Below are positions 1 to 6,538 of a stretch of 20,058 nt of DNA, piece by piece (the first letter of the stretch is position 1; the number at the start of each line of letters is the position of its first letter). The notes beneath the pieces were generated by a model, which ran no database searches, was not told where the DNA came from, and saw only the letters and a list, made by a program, of their open reading frames with translations. A program made the translations under genes and the position numbers. The stretch comes from Ruminococcus sp. (GTDB lineage: Bacteria; Bacillota; Clostridia; Oscillospirales; Ruminococcaceae), in contig JAAVHK010000055.1 of NCBI GenBank assembly GCA_014799765.1, forward strand, positions 1 to 20,058, written 5' to 3'.

Positions 1-61
1 ATTGACTAAAAATATTATAACATAGTTGAAATTTTTTGTCAAGAGATTTTTCAGAAAAATA

Positions 62-90
62 TTGACATATGAGTAAAAATATGTTATAAT
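62..90 (+). promoter_or_regulatory. Promoter of tRNA-Ala
   Basis: A consensus sigma-A promoter: TTGACA at 62-67, a 17-nt spacer and TATAAT at 85-90. It lies 25 nt before the tRNA 5' end. It marks the copy at 116-191 as the functional tRNA gene and the second att copy at 8186 as a fragment. Confidence 0.9.
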
Positions 91-115
91 GTGTAAAGAT
101 GATTTAAATATTTTC

Positions 116-191
116 GGGGCATTAACGCAGTTGGGAGCGTGTCACACTGGCAGTGTGGAAGTCAGGGGTTCGAATCCCCTATGCTCCACCA
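116..191 (+). tRNA. tRNA-Ala (anticodon GGC)
   Basis: A 76-nt cloverleaf with encoded CCA (189-191). The acceptor stem GGGGCAT pairs with ATGCTCC and contains the G3:U70 wobble that identifies alanine tRNAs. The anticodon loop CTGGCAG gives anticodon GGC. It is the integration target of the neighbouring element: everything from position 143, the anticodon stem, to the 3' end is repeated at 8186. The attachment repeat therefore restores a complete tRNA after integration. Confidence 0.95.
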
Positions 192-221
192 TTGAAAAAC
201 GTCTGTTTCAAGGCGTTTTTC
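143..221 (+). repeat. Left attachment site (79-bp direct repeat, inside tRNA-Ala)
   Basis: Identical to 8186-8264 over 79 nt. The match starts in the anticodon stem of tRNA-Ala and runs through the T arm, acceptor, CCA and the terminator. It breaks on both sides: T at 142 versus A at 8185, and G at 222 versus T at 8265. The core is longer than many tRNA att sites because the terminator is included, which preserves both maturation and termination of the tRNA. Confidence 0.93.
195..221 (+). terminator. Intrinsic terminator of tRNA-Ala
   Basis: A 10-bp stem (195-204 with 211-220, one G-T wobble) with a 6-nt loop GTTTCA, whose descending arm ends in TTTTT. It is inside the duplicated attachment sequence, so an identical terminator stands at the other end of the element. 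Confidence 0.8.
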
Positions 222-251
222 GTCGTCTGATAAAACACACACTTTTTTTGG

Positions 252-273
252 TTTGTCGCTTATTTGTCGCTTA
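252..273 (+). repeat. Tandem 11-bp repeat TTTGTCGCTTA x2 near attL
   Basis: Two exact adjacent copies at 252-262 and 263-273, about 30 bp inside the left attachment site and 100 bp from the integrase stop codon. Short repeats one helical turn apart beside an att core are typical of integrase arm-type or excisionase binding sites, which is the likely use here. The rest of 222-372 holds no gene that I can support. Confidence 0.45.
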
Positions 274-372
274 TTTCAGAAAAATTTGTCTATATTGTAC
301 ATATTAAATCCCTGTATTCAGGCAAAAAACAAGGACTTAATATGTAGCTTGTTACATTTTATAATGTATATT

Positions 373-1545
373 TCAAGATGTCGCTTCCTGAACGTCCGTT
401 TCTTCGTCGGATTCGTTGGTGCCACACTCACTCTTTTTAATAAGGAGTTTCTGAAGCACTCCGACGGCTTCACGGTCCGCATCGGCGAGGCAATGTAAAT
501 AAATTTGCGTGGTCTTTATGTTACCGTGTCCCAGCCTGCTCTGCACCTGCTTTATGTCGACACCGCCGTAAAGCATAAGTGTCGCTGAAGTATGCCTCAA
601 AGTATGGAATTTCCGCACCGGTAAGCCGTTCTTTTTCAGAAATCTCCTGAAACCGTCGGTTATTCTTTGTGGATTCAGTAAATTTCCCGATTTATCGGTA
701 AATATCCAGTCATTTCCGTCTGATTTCTGCATGATTTTCAGCATACGTAACATATGTATGATTTCCGGCGTTACGGCTATTTTACGGTCTTTGTTGTTCT
801 TCGGAGCTTTCGTTTTTACCGGCTCTCCGGATAGCTTATATGCAGACCTGCTCACCGTCATGGTGCATTTTCCGTAGTCGAAATCGCTGAATTTCAGCCC
901 CAGTATTTCACCACGCCTTGCACCTGTAATCACTGCAAGGTGTATCAGAAGTCTGAACTGTAACGGCTCATTTGCCGATTTTTCGAGAATTTCTGTAACT
1001 TCCTGTCTGGAAAAAATCTCAACTTCCTGTGTGTGTACTTTCGGCATCGTGAGTTTCTCGGCACGTGCCGGTGAAATGTCTATTATGTCACGTTTTACCG
1101 CTAAATTCAGGATTGATTTCAAAACAGCCAGCTTCCGCTTCACCGTCGACGGTGCTACGCCTGTATTGTTAATCATATTAACAAATCTCTGCACATGTAC
1201 CGGCTTTATCTCCCTGACTTTCATTTCCTTGAAAAACGGCTTAATGAGGCTGTTTATCACCGTTACATAGTAAGCGTGCGTCCGTTCTGCAAGGATTCCT
1301 TTCATGTCGTTCAGATACTCCCCACAGAAGTCCGAAAGTTTCAAATCGTCGGTGAAATTTTCCCTGCTCCTGCACTCGCTCTCAAAGATTTCCGCCTGAA
1401 TTTTCGCCTGTTTTTCGGCTTGTTTTGCGGTCATATCCGGAGCAGGCTTCCATGTTTTCGTGCGTTTCTTCTGCTTACCGCTTTCATCGTAACCACAGTA
1501 TGCCGTAAGCTGATAGCTATTCCCACGCCTCTTTATTGATGCCAT
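373..1545 (-). CDS. int: Tyrosine recombinase / site-specific integrase
   Basis: A 390-aa phage-type integrase that would catalyse integration and excision at the tRNA-Ala att site. The N-terminus (about 1-60) is a basic arm-binding-type domain, about 66-165 is a SAM-like core-binding domain, and about 175-365 is the catalytic domain. The active-site set is complete: R210 (TGARRGE), a likely K246, H314 and R317 (HTLRH), H340 (LGHG) and the nucleophile Y349 (IYLH). The start is the ATG at 1545 with AAAGG 11 nt upstream. It is transcribed toward the tRNA, with its 3' end 151 bp from the left att site. Its upstream region is an inverted copy of the region before the terS-like operon, which suggests shared control. 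There is no sign of decay. Confidence 0.95.
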   Translation of the reverse strand: MASIKRRGNSYQLTAYCGYDESGKQKKRTKTWKPAPDMTAKQAEKQAKIQAEIFESECRSRENFTDDLKLSDFCGEYLNDMKGILAERTHAYYVTVINSLIKPFFKEMKVREIKPVHVQRFVNMINNTGVAPSTVKRKLAVLKSILNLAVKRDIIDISPARAEKLTMPKVHTQEVEIFSRQEVTEILEKSANEPLQFRLLIHLAVITGARRGEILGLKFSDFDYGKCTMTVSRSAYKLSGEPVKTKAPKNNKDRKIAVTPEIIHMLRMLKIMQKSDGNDWIFTDKSGNLLNPQRITDGFRRFLKKNGLPVRKFHTLRHTSATLMLYGGVDIKQVQSRLGHGNIKTTQIYLHCLADADREAVGVLQKLLIKKSECGTNESDEETDVQEATS

Positions 1546-1565
1546 AAAATTCCCAGCCTTTCATT

Positions 1566-1612
1566 ATTATACATTACAAGGTATTGACTTCTTAACGGAA
1601 ATATGCTATATT
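1566..1612. promoter_or_regulatory. Divergent promoters upstream of int
   Basis: On the minus strand a TATAAT (complement of 1566-1571) stands just before the int ribosome binding site; its -35 is weak (TTAAGA-like). On the plus strand TTGACT at 1584-1589, 17 nt and TATATT at 1607-1612 form a good promoter pointing right, through the iteron module and toward the 3' end of the primase gene. There is no plus-strand gene for it to serve, so it may make an antisense or origin-activating transcript. Confidence 0.5.
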
Positions 1613-1649
1613 GTAATTAACAATTCTTAACTATATATTTTTCCGGAAC

Positions 1650-1750
1650 TTTTTCACTTTTTAATTTTTTACTCGTTTTTTGCCTGTTTTCAGGGAAATT
1701 TCACAGCTCATGACGTTTTTCACTAATTTTCACTAATTTCACTAATAAAA
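1650..1750 (-). repeat. Left copy of inverted iteron module
   Basis: Three CACTAA cores at 1721, 1731 and 1740 (TTAGTG on the minus strand). On the minus strand they are followed after 16 nt by AAATTTCCC and then by an A-rich segment with CAGGCAAAAAAC. The same arrangement occurs in the opposite orientation at 6750-6855. The module lies between the primase stop (1785) and int. Iterons directly downstream of a primase gene resemble satellite replication origins, but an operator for int is equally possible. Confidence 0.75.
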
Positions 1751-1784
1751 ATTTTAACGCCTATGAACCGTGTTTCCCTTTAAA

Positions 1785-4190
1785 TTATCTGCTTATTAAT
1801 ATTTTCGGGTTTACCCGAATTATTACTTTTGCCCTGCCCCTCGGACTTTTTATGATTTCTGTTTCTATGTAGCCCATATCAGACAGAAGTTCAAGGGGCT
1901 TTTCACACTCCTGTGATTTCAGCGGTTTGATTACCTGTAAAAATTCATGTTTTGTCAGTTCCGTAGCCTGTTTTTGCCGGAGTTTATTCACAATATATCG
2001 TGAGTTTTTCACTTCTTCCTGCTCCGTGGCTCCCCCCGAAAGTGCATTCAAAGCATGATTTTCAGACCACTTCGCTATTTTTACGGCGTATGAAGTCGTA
2101 AGCCCCGAGATTTTTTCCGCCGGTCTGTTAAAGCAAAGGTGCAGTATTCCGGCAATTCTCATAGCTTTATCGAACTGCTTAGCAATCCATTCTTCGTAAT
2201 TTTCCAGAATGCTTTCCGCTCTGGATTCGTTCTGTAAATGGTAGAAATAATCTTCAAGAATGTTCGTCGCTTCCTCATCGAACTGCATCACAGGCACGGC
2301 TTCCGGCTTCGGCATATCGAGTAACCGGAAAATCAGCTGTTTATAGCCTTTTTTGAGGTCTTCCGGAATGTCCGGACTGTACATCTGAAGTCTGCCTGAC
2401 CTGCTCTCCGGAAACGCAAAAAGAAATCTGTGAATAAATCCACGTCCGGAAAATTTCCGGTTATCCATAGCGGTCTGAAAGTGTTCCGGCTGTGTCATAA
2501 GACCAACCGTTATCAGCGGTCTGTTGAGTAAAATATTTTCCCTGTTGCAACGCAAAACCTTGTAAGGCGTGCCGTCAAAACCTTTAAGGAAAATGTCAAT
2601 ATTTGCCTGTCCGTTGGAGTAAATCCCGCTCAGAACATCAAAAATACCGCCCTCGTCGTCGATGACGCCAATGCTTTCGCCCTGCCTTGCAAGTTCTGCC
2701 GTGAGGGCTTCGGTCGTTGCGTCGTTAACATTGAGTATCATTTTATTCACCGGCTTCAGATTCGCTATCTGTATGGCTATCTGCTTTGCGGTGTTGAGGT
2801 CATTTTTGCGTTTTATGGCTTCCTCACGTTGTTTTTCGAGAAATGCCAGCTCCGTCCGGTACTTTTCAATGTCACCGGCGTGTTTTTCGTTGAAATTTTT
2901 CTGATATTCCTCAACAGGCTTCAGAAATTCCCTCATACAGCCGGATTTTCGGCTTCCGGGAGGTGCAACAGTCAGCGTGTAGAGATTCAGCGGTTGTGTG
3001 TGATTATTTGCCGGATGCCTGACTACCGCCTTGTTCTGCACACACAGTGAAAGCACCGATAAAAGCGGTAAAACAGCCATTTCATAGGGTACTTGCACGT
3101 AATTGCACACGGCGTTGAAGTACTCCCGCAGACCTTCCGGAAGATTTATCAGACTGAATTTTTCCGGCTTCCCCTGCTCCGTGAACGGCTCCGGAGCGTT
3201 CCATTTTTCCGCCTCACAACTAAGGCGGAATTTTTTTATGTCAAAATCACAACATTTGTTGAAAATTTCCATGAGACGCTTTTTCATTTCCGCCCTGTCA
3301 TGTATCAGAAATTCGTTGGCGTCCTTGTATGGCTTCCAGATGTCCGGAGCGGAAATAAACGGCGTTTTGTGCTGAATACAGAGGTTTTTTAGTTCTTCCG
3401 TAGCTTTTCTGCCTGCGTCGTCGTTATCCATAGCGATAATCAATATCTCGTCTTTTATTTTACTGTCAAAAATTTTACGTATATTTGAAGTTGAACCCGT
3501 CGCTATGCACGGAAATCCGCACTCCACAACGGACATACAGTCAATTTCCCCCTCAACAACCACGAAAAACGGCATATTTTCGATAGTTTTTCCGTTAAAA
3601 ATGTGTGCCGTCCCCTGCTTCCGCTTTTCGCCGTTGACCGTCGAACGCCACATATACGAATTTTCGGAAGTCGGAATAATAACCGCTGGCGTCGTCTGAT
3701 TGTTGTCGTAATGATATTCCGGAATGTAGCCACAGTGAAAATACCGCTGTATATCGGGAGAAATCCCACGTTTTGTAAGATAGTCGGTCTGCATAATCAT
3801 ACTTTCAGCATGAATGAAAAATTTACTGTAATTTTTTTCGGTTGCTTCATTTTTTGCCGGTTTATCGGCTTTTACCGGCTTTTCGGTATAGATAGCCTGC
3901 GAATAGCCGTAACGTGCTGTCAGCTCACGGATTGCCGTGGAATTGTCAACGTGATTCACGGCTGAATAGAGGTCAAAAATGTCACCGCCTGCCCCGCACG
4001 AAAAGCAATAAAATGAGTTTTTGTCCGGATATACGGTAAAAGCACCGGTTTTGTGCCTGCCTGCTCCGGAGTTGCAGAGAGGGCAGACAAACTGGTTTTT
4101 TCCCTTTGATTTTGTGGTGATTTCCTGTACATAACCGGCTAATTCCGGCTTGATTTCTTCAATATTATTCAATATATTTCTTCCTTTCAC
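1785..4190 (-). CDS. Primase-helicase: CHC2 zinc finger, TOPRIM and DUF3987 domains
   Basis: An 801-aa replication protein of the element. Domains in order: a CHC2-type zinc finger (C36-x2-C39, H46, C62-x2-C65); a TOPRIM primase core (E213 and E215 in VVEGE, acidic motif D255-N-D257-D258); a DUF3987 ATPase/helicase-like domain from about 345 to 715 with a Walker-A-like APPGSRKSG (409-417) and an acidic IDDEGG (510-515). The C-terminus (729-793) is a small winged-helix-like domain that reappears in the antirepressor of the same element. The start overlaps the previous gene by 4 bp (ATGA), so the two are probably translationally coupled. It probably primes and unwinds DNA at an element origin; iterons lie just past its stop codon. 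Confidence 0.9.
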   Translation of the reverse strand: MKGRNILNNIEEIKPELAGYVQEITTKSKGKNQFVCPLCNSGAGRHKTGAFTVYPDKNSFYCFSCGAGGDIFDLYSAVNHVDNSTAIRELTARYGYSQAIYTEKPVKADKPAKNEATEKNYSKFFIHAESMIMQTDYLTKRGISPDIQRYFHCGYIPEYHYDNNQTTPAVIIPTSENSYMWRSTVNGEKRKQGTAHIFNGKTIENMPFFVVVEGEIDCMSVVECGFPCIATGSTSNIRKIFDSKIKDEILIIAMDNDDAGRKATEELKNLCIQHKTPFISAPDIWKPYKDANEFLIHDRAEMKKRLMEIFNKCCDFDIKKFRLSCEAEKWNAPEPFTEQGKPEKFSLINLPEGLREYFNAVCNYVQVPYEMAVLPLLSVLSLCVQNKAVVRHPANNHTQPLNLYTLTVAPPGSRKSGCMREFLKPVEEYQKNFNEKHAGDIEKYRTELAFLEKQREEAIKRKNDLNTAKQIAIQIANLKPVNKMILNVNDATTEALTAELARQGESIGVIDDEGGIFDVLSGIYSNGQANIDIFLKGFDGTPYKVLRCNRENILLNRPLITVGLMTQPEHFQTAMDNRKFSGRGFIHRFLFAFPESRSGRLQMYSPDIPEDLKKGYKQLIFRLLDMPKPEAVPVMQFDEEATNILEDYFYHLQNESRAESILENYEEWIAKQFDKAMRIAGILHLCFNRPAEKISGLTTSYAVKIAKWSENHALNALSGGATEQEEVKNSRYIVNKLRQKQATELTKHEFLQVIKPLKSQECEKPLELLSDMGYIETEIIKSPRGRAKVIIRVNPKILISR

Positions 4191-4717
4191 GACTTTTTGA
4201 GAGTTTCCTCAAGTTTTTTCCTGAGAATTTCAGTAAGCTTCCTGTTGATTTCTTCCTGGGTATCGGTGCTTTTCACGCCTGTCCGGGAAATTTCCCTGTC
4301 AAGAACAAGTGATAGCGACGAAGGATTCCCAAGAATTTCCCATTCAGCGTCTGCCGTTTCCTTTGCAAGTACAAAATTTTCCATACTGATTTCAACGATA
4401 TAATCGCATAGAACGGTTATTTCTTTAGCTTCCGCCTGCTCCGGAGCAGGTATTTTGTCAGCCATTCCGGCGGAAATAAGCCTGTTTTCAGCGATTTTAA
4501 CTTCTTTTTCAAGATTTCCGGCAAGTTTGCGGTTCATGCCCTGATTGCCGTCGGTGTCAGCGAAAAAGATTCCATAAACGGCAAGGTCAGCAACAGCCTC
4601 CACCGTCATTTCCTGCCCTGGAATTATAATATTAATCATTTTAGTAATCTTTTCAGCGAGTGCCATGTTTTCCGCACTCACTTCAAGAGTAAGCCTGCAA
4701 CAAGTTGTGATTTTCAT
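4187..4717 (-). CDS. Element protein of unknown function with an internal domain duplication
   Basis: A 176-aa protein; I do not recognise the family. The start chosen is the ATG at 4717 because AAGGAGG lies 7 nt upstream; a longer frame to 4804 has no good ribosome binding site. Two halves resemble each other: residues 2-80 (LEVSAENMALA, then MNRKL) and 98-175 (VEISMENFVLA, then INRKL). It therefore looks like a tandem duplication of a domain of about 80 residues. The C-terminus is a charged, probably helical segment. It lies in an operon between the Cys-rich small protein and the primase and overlaps the primase start by 4 bp, which points to a role in replication or its control. No membrane segment is visible. 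Confidence 0.8.
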   Translation of the reverse strand: MKITTCCRLTLEVSAENMALAEKITKMINIIIPGQEMTVEAVADLAVYGIFFADTDGNQGMNRKLAGNLEKEVKIAENRLISAGMADKIPAPEQAEAKEITVLCDYIVEISMENFVLAKETADAEWEILGNPSSLSLVLDREISRTGVKSTDTQEEINRKLTEILRKKLEETLKKS

Positions 4718-4739
4718 GTGATTTCCTCCTTGTTTTTCG

Positions 4740-4997
4740 TTATTGGTCGTCGTATTCCTCGAGTATGAAACGGTGTGCATCGTCCATCCAGGAGCCGTTT
4801 TCAAGCACGTCTTTCAGATACGCTTCTTCACATTCGCAGAAATCCACGTGTTCAGGCGATTTTTCGCACGTTTCTGAATGCTGACAGAATTTACAACAGT
4901 CTGCTTCCGCCTTTATGCTTCCGGCTTTATCAAGCTGTTTTTCAAGCTCATACAGACGCCTTTCAAGCTGATTCAGGCGTTCTTCAAGATTTTTCAT
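4740..4997 (-). CDS. Small coiled-coil, Cys-rich protein of the replication operon
   Basis: An 85-aa protein starting MKNLEERLNQ. The ATG at 4997 is preferred because AGGAGGGG lies 7 nt upstream and because it overlaps the stop of the HTH gene as ATGA. Residues 1-27 form a leucine/glutamate coiled coil. A Cys cluster follows (CCKFCQH, SETCEK, DFCECEE), which could bind zinc. The C-terminus is acidic. The family is not recognised. The position between a regulator and replication genes suggests an accessory replication or regulatory protein, perhaps oligomeric. Confidence 0.75.
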   Translation of the reverse strand: MKNLEERLNQLERRLYELEKQLDKAGSIKAEADCCKFCQHSETCEKSPEHVDFCECEEAYLKDVLENGSWMDDAHRFILEEYDDQ

Positions 4998-5221
4998 GCT
5001 TTTTCCCCTCCTTTCGTTGTTCTTCCGCAAAGCTCATCAACAGAGCATTCCAGAGCGTCCGCAAGTGCTATCAGGCTGTCCATAGACGGCTTTTTTCTGC
5101 CCCTCTCATACTGCGAGATGTTCGAGCGTGGTATTCCTGCAAGTTCTGCAAGCTCCGCCTGATTAAGAAAACAGCTATGCCTTTTCAGCCTTAGTGTTTT
5201 TCCGAAGTCCATTTTTTTCAC
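4994..5221 (-). CDS. Cro-sized XRE-family HTH regulator
   Basis: A 75-aa protein that is almost only a helix-turn-helix domain (about 5-65; NQAELAELAGIPRSNISQYERGRKKPSMDSL split over two helices and the typical ERG-x-KxPS turn). It is the first gene of the leftward operon HTH - Cys-rich protein - duplicated-domain protein - primase. Its ribosome binding site is GAGGGGAG. It faces a larger HTH gene (5383) across a 161-bp region with two opposing promoters, so it is the likely early-gene (Cro-like) side of a lysis-lysogeny-like switch. The whole leader, from ribosome binding site to promoters, is duplicated in front of the antirepressor gene at 6538. Confidence 0.88.
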   Translation of the reverse strand: MKKMDFGKTLRLKRHSCFLNQAELAELAGIPRSNISQYERGRKKPSMDSLIALADALECSVDELCGRTTKGGEKA

Positions 5222-5382
5222 TCCCCTCTTGACATTTTATGTAGTCTGTGATATAATTTAAGTAACTAAAAGCAACATAATGTATCTGATTGACTACAAA
5301 TTCAATATATCACACTATAGACAAAAAGTCAAGCGTTAGTTTTAAAAATCGGTAAATTTTACAAAAGCGAAAGGGTGATTTT
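5222..5382. promoter_or_regulatory. Genetic switch region with face-to-face promoters
   Basis: Rightward promoter: TTGACA 5229-5234, 17 nt, TATAAT 5252-5257. Leftward promoter: TTGACT (complement of 5327-5332), 17 nt, TATATT (complement of 5304-5309). Each would transcribe through the other, as in P2/186-type switches rather than the back-to-back lambda layout. Both -10 boxes are preceded by TGTGA, giving an inverted pair that could be operators. An inverted TGTAGTC/GACTACA pair also spans the region. The -35 of the rightward promoter overlaps the leader of the leftward HTH gene. Confidence 0.8.
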
Positions 5383-5736
5383 ATGTATAATAACCAAGAA
5401 ATAGCATTTAAAATCAAACAATCGGCTAAAAGCAAAAAAGTCACAGTCAAACAATTACTTGAAAAATGCAATCTGAATATCAATTATATTTCTCAGTTTG
5501 CAAACGGTAAAGATATGACAGCCGGAAATTTATACAAAATTGCAGATTTACTTGACGTTTCTGTTGATTACCTGCTCGGTCGCTCCGATGCCCCCGCCAG
5601 CTCCGCCATAAGCGACAAACAAGCTACAGAATTTTCCGCCGAAGATGCCGAAATACTGGCACTTATCAAGAAACTGCCCCTCAAAAAACGTGTGAAATTT
5701 ATCTCATCGCTTTATGACGAACTTGACGAACCCTGA
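5383..5736 (+). CDS. XRE-family HTH repressor (candidate master repressor)
   Basis: A 117-aa protein with an N-terminal helix-turn-helix (about 6-66; VKQLLEKCNLN, INYISQFANGK, LLDVSVDYLLG) and a short acidic C-terminal tail (about 78-117) that may mediate dimerisation. It lacks a RecA-type autocleavage domain, so induction by SOS autocleavage is unlikely; control by an antirepressor is more plausible and one is encoded next door. AAAGGG stands 8 nt before the ATG at 5383. It is monocistronic, read from the promoter at 5229-5257 and closed by the terminator at 5889. It most likely plays the CI/Stl role of the element, by position. Confidence 0.85.
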   Translation: MYNNQEIAFKIKQSAKSKKVTVKQLLEKCNLNINYISQFANGKDMTAGNLYKIADLLDVSVDYLLGRSDAPASSAISDKQATEFSAEDAEILALIKKLPLKKRVKFISSLYDELDEP

Positions 5737-5739
5737 CAC

Positions 5740-5812
5740 AAACCGTTTACATTTTTCACGGTTTAAAGTCTCTTAAAAGTTCTTAAAGTTCCTAAAAGTT
5801 ACTAAACGCTGT
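5740..5812 (+). repeat. Array of five 10-bp repeats (TTAAAAGTTC-like)
   Basis: Five consecutive 10-nt units start at 5763, 5773, 5783, 5793 and 5803, with consensus TTAAAAGTTC; the last is degenerate. Just before them AAACCGT (5740-5746) and ACGGTTT (5758-5764) form a 7-bp inverted repeat. One-turn phasing suggests a protein-binding array: origin iterons or operators. It is noncoding, between the repressor stop and the convergent antirepressor. Confidence 0.65.
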
Positions 5813-5844
5813 GAACCGTTAAATTCCGCTGTAAATAGCCGAAA

Positions 5845-5871
5845 ATTGAACTAAAATTTTAAAAGTTCAAT
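5845..5871. repeat. Inverted repeat ATTGAACT/AGTTCAAT
   Basis: 8-bp perfect arms (5845-5852 and 5864-5871) around an 11-nt A/T loop, in the intergenic stretch between the repressor and antirepressor genes. No T-tract follows, so it is more like a binding site than a terminator. Function unknown. Confidence 0.5.
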
Positions 5872-5888
5872 AGTTCGCAAAAAAAAAG

Positions 5889-5915
5889 ACCCCCTCCACA
5901 CCGGAGGGGGTTTTA
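5889..5915. terminator. Bidirectional intrinsic terminator
   Basis: A 9-bp GC-rich stem (ACCCCCTCC 5889-5897 with GGAGGGGGT 5903-5911) and a 5-nt loop, an A-run on the left and TTTT on the right. It ends both the rightward repressor transcript and the leftward antirepressor transcript (stop at 5927). Confidence 0.9.
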
Positions 5916-5926
5916 TGTATTGTTTT

Positions 5927-6538
5927 TCACTTCATTTCAATGATTTCTTTCTGCCTGCCCCTGTTGCTTGTGATTTTCTGACAGGAAATCACGCCCATTC
6001 TCACAAGTTCTTCAAGCACCGGCGTAACTTCGGCTGTTTTCAGCGGTTTGCATAACTCAAGAACACGGTGTTTTGAGAAGACCTGCTCCCCTGAAGCTGT
6101 CAGCTTTTCAAGCACGTATTCCGCATTGCTTTTTTTCACCGGAAGTTGTTTTTTTGCCGGTTTTTCGAGTAATTCCACACGCTCCCTCAACTCATTGATT
6201 TGCCGGAGCAGGTCACCGTATCCGCCTGCCTGCTCCCTGTACTGCTTTTCCGTCTCGATAAAGTATCTGCGGATTTTTCTTCCTGTCTCGGTACGCTGAA
6301 GCATACATATTTCCTTTGCGGTGTCGATTGTCAGAGCGTGGTCGGTGCCTGGTCTGCCTCCGGTACTTTTACTCAAAAATGAGTAAAAGTCCTCACCCTC
6401 TACAAAACCGTATTCACACATGCGTGCAAACCAGTCATTATAGCGTGTTTCGACTTCAAGTGCTTCGTGGAGTTCCCTGCCTGAAACCGTCGGAACGCCA
6501 CCATATCCGGACAAATTGATTTTAACAAGTTCGTACAT
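5927..6538 (-). CDS. AntA/AntB-type phage antirepressor with C-terminal winged helix
   Basis: A 203-aa protein. Residues about 12-100 match the AntA/AntB antirepressor domain (VSGRELHEALEVETRYNDWF, then GFVEGEDFYSF, a HALTIDTAKEICML segment and TETGRKIRRYFIE). About 105-126 is a coiled coil. Residues 139-200 form a small winged-helix-like domain that resembles the C-terminus of the element's primase. Antirepressors of this family counteract phage repressors by protein contact. The start at 6538 has GAGGGGAG upstream, and the 5' region is a copy of that of the small HTH gene. It is a single-gene transcript ending at the 5889 terminator. It may inactivate the 117-aa repressor or a helper phage repressor; this is inference. 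Confidence 0.88.
   Translation of the reverse strand: MYELVKINLSGYGGVPTVSGRELHEALEVETRYNDWFARMCEYGFVEGEDFYSFLSKSTGGRPGTDHALTIDTAKEICMLQRTETGRKIRRYFIETEKQYREQAGGYGDLLRQINELRERVELLEKPAKKQLPVKKSNAEYVLEKLTASGEQVFSKHRVLELCKPLKTAEVTPVLEELVRMGVISCQKITSNRGRQKEIIEMK

Noticed and set aside
89..307. A 72-codon frame over the tRNA-Ala gene
   Set aside because: It reads through the tRNA and its terminator; it has no ribosome binding site and the peptide has no protein-like pattern.
353..368. Terminator after int (TACATT/AATGTA hairpin)
   Set aside because: The 6-bp AT-only stem has no T-tract on the minus strand; int may instead be ended by the att-site hairpin or another signal.
1717..1745. CRISPR array
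   Set aside because: The repeats are 9-10 bp with no unique spacers and no cas genes; they fit iterons or operators.
3503..3769. Extra gene antisense or out of frame within the primase gene
   Set aside because: It lies wholly inside the well-supported primase frame, without ribosome binding site or domain pattern; the same applies to the other overlapping frames in int, primase, tyrS and the 437-aa gene.
4718..4804. N-terminal extension of the duplicated-domain protein
   Set aside because: The extension overlaps the upstream gene; the ATG at 4717 has a strong AAGGAGG at the right distance.
5763..5812. CRISPR-like or coding repeats
   Set aside because: Contiguous 10-bp units without spacers, outside any reading frame.
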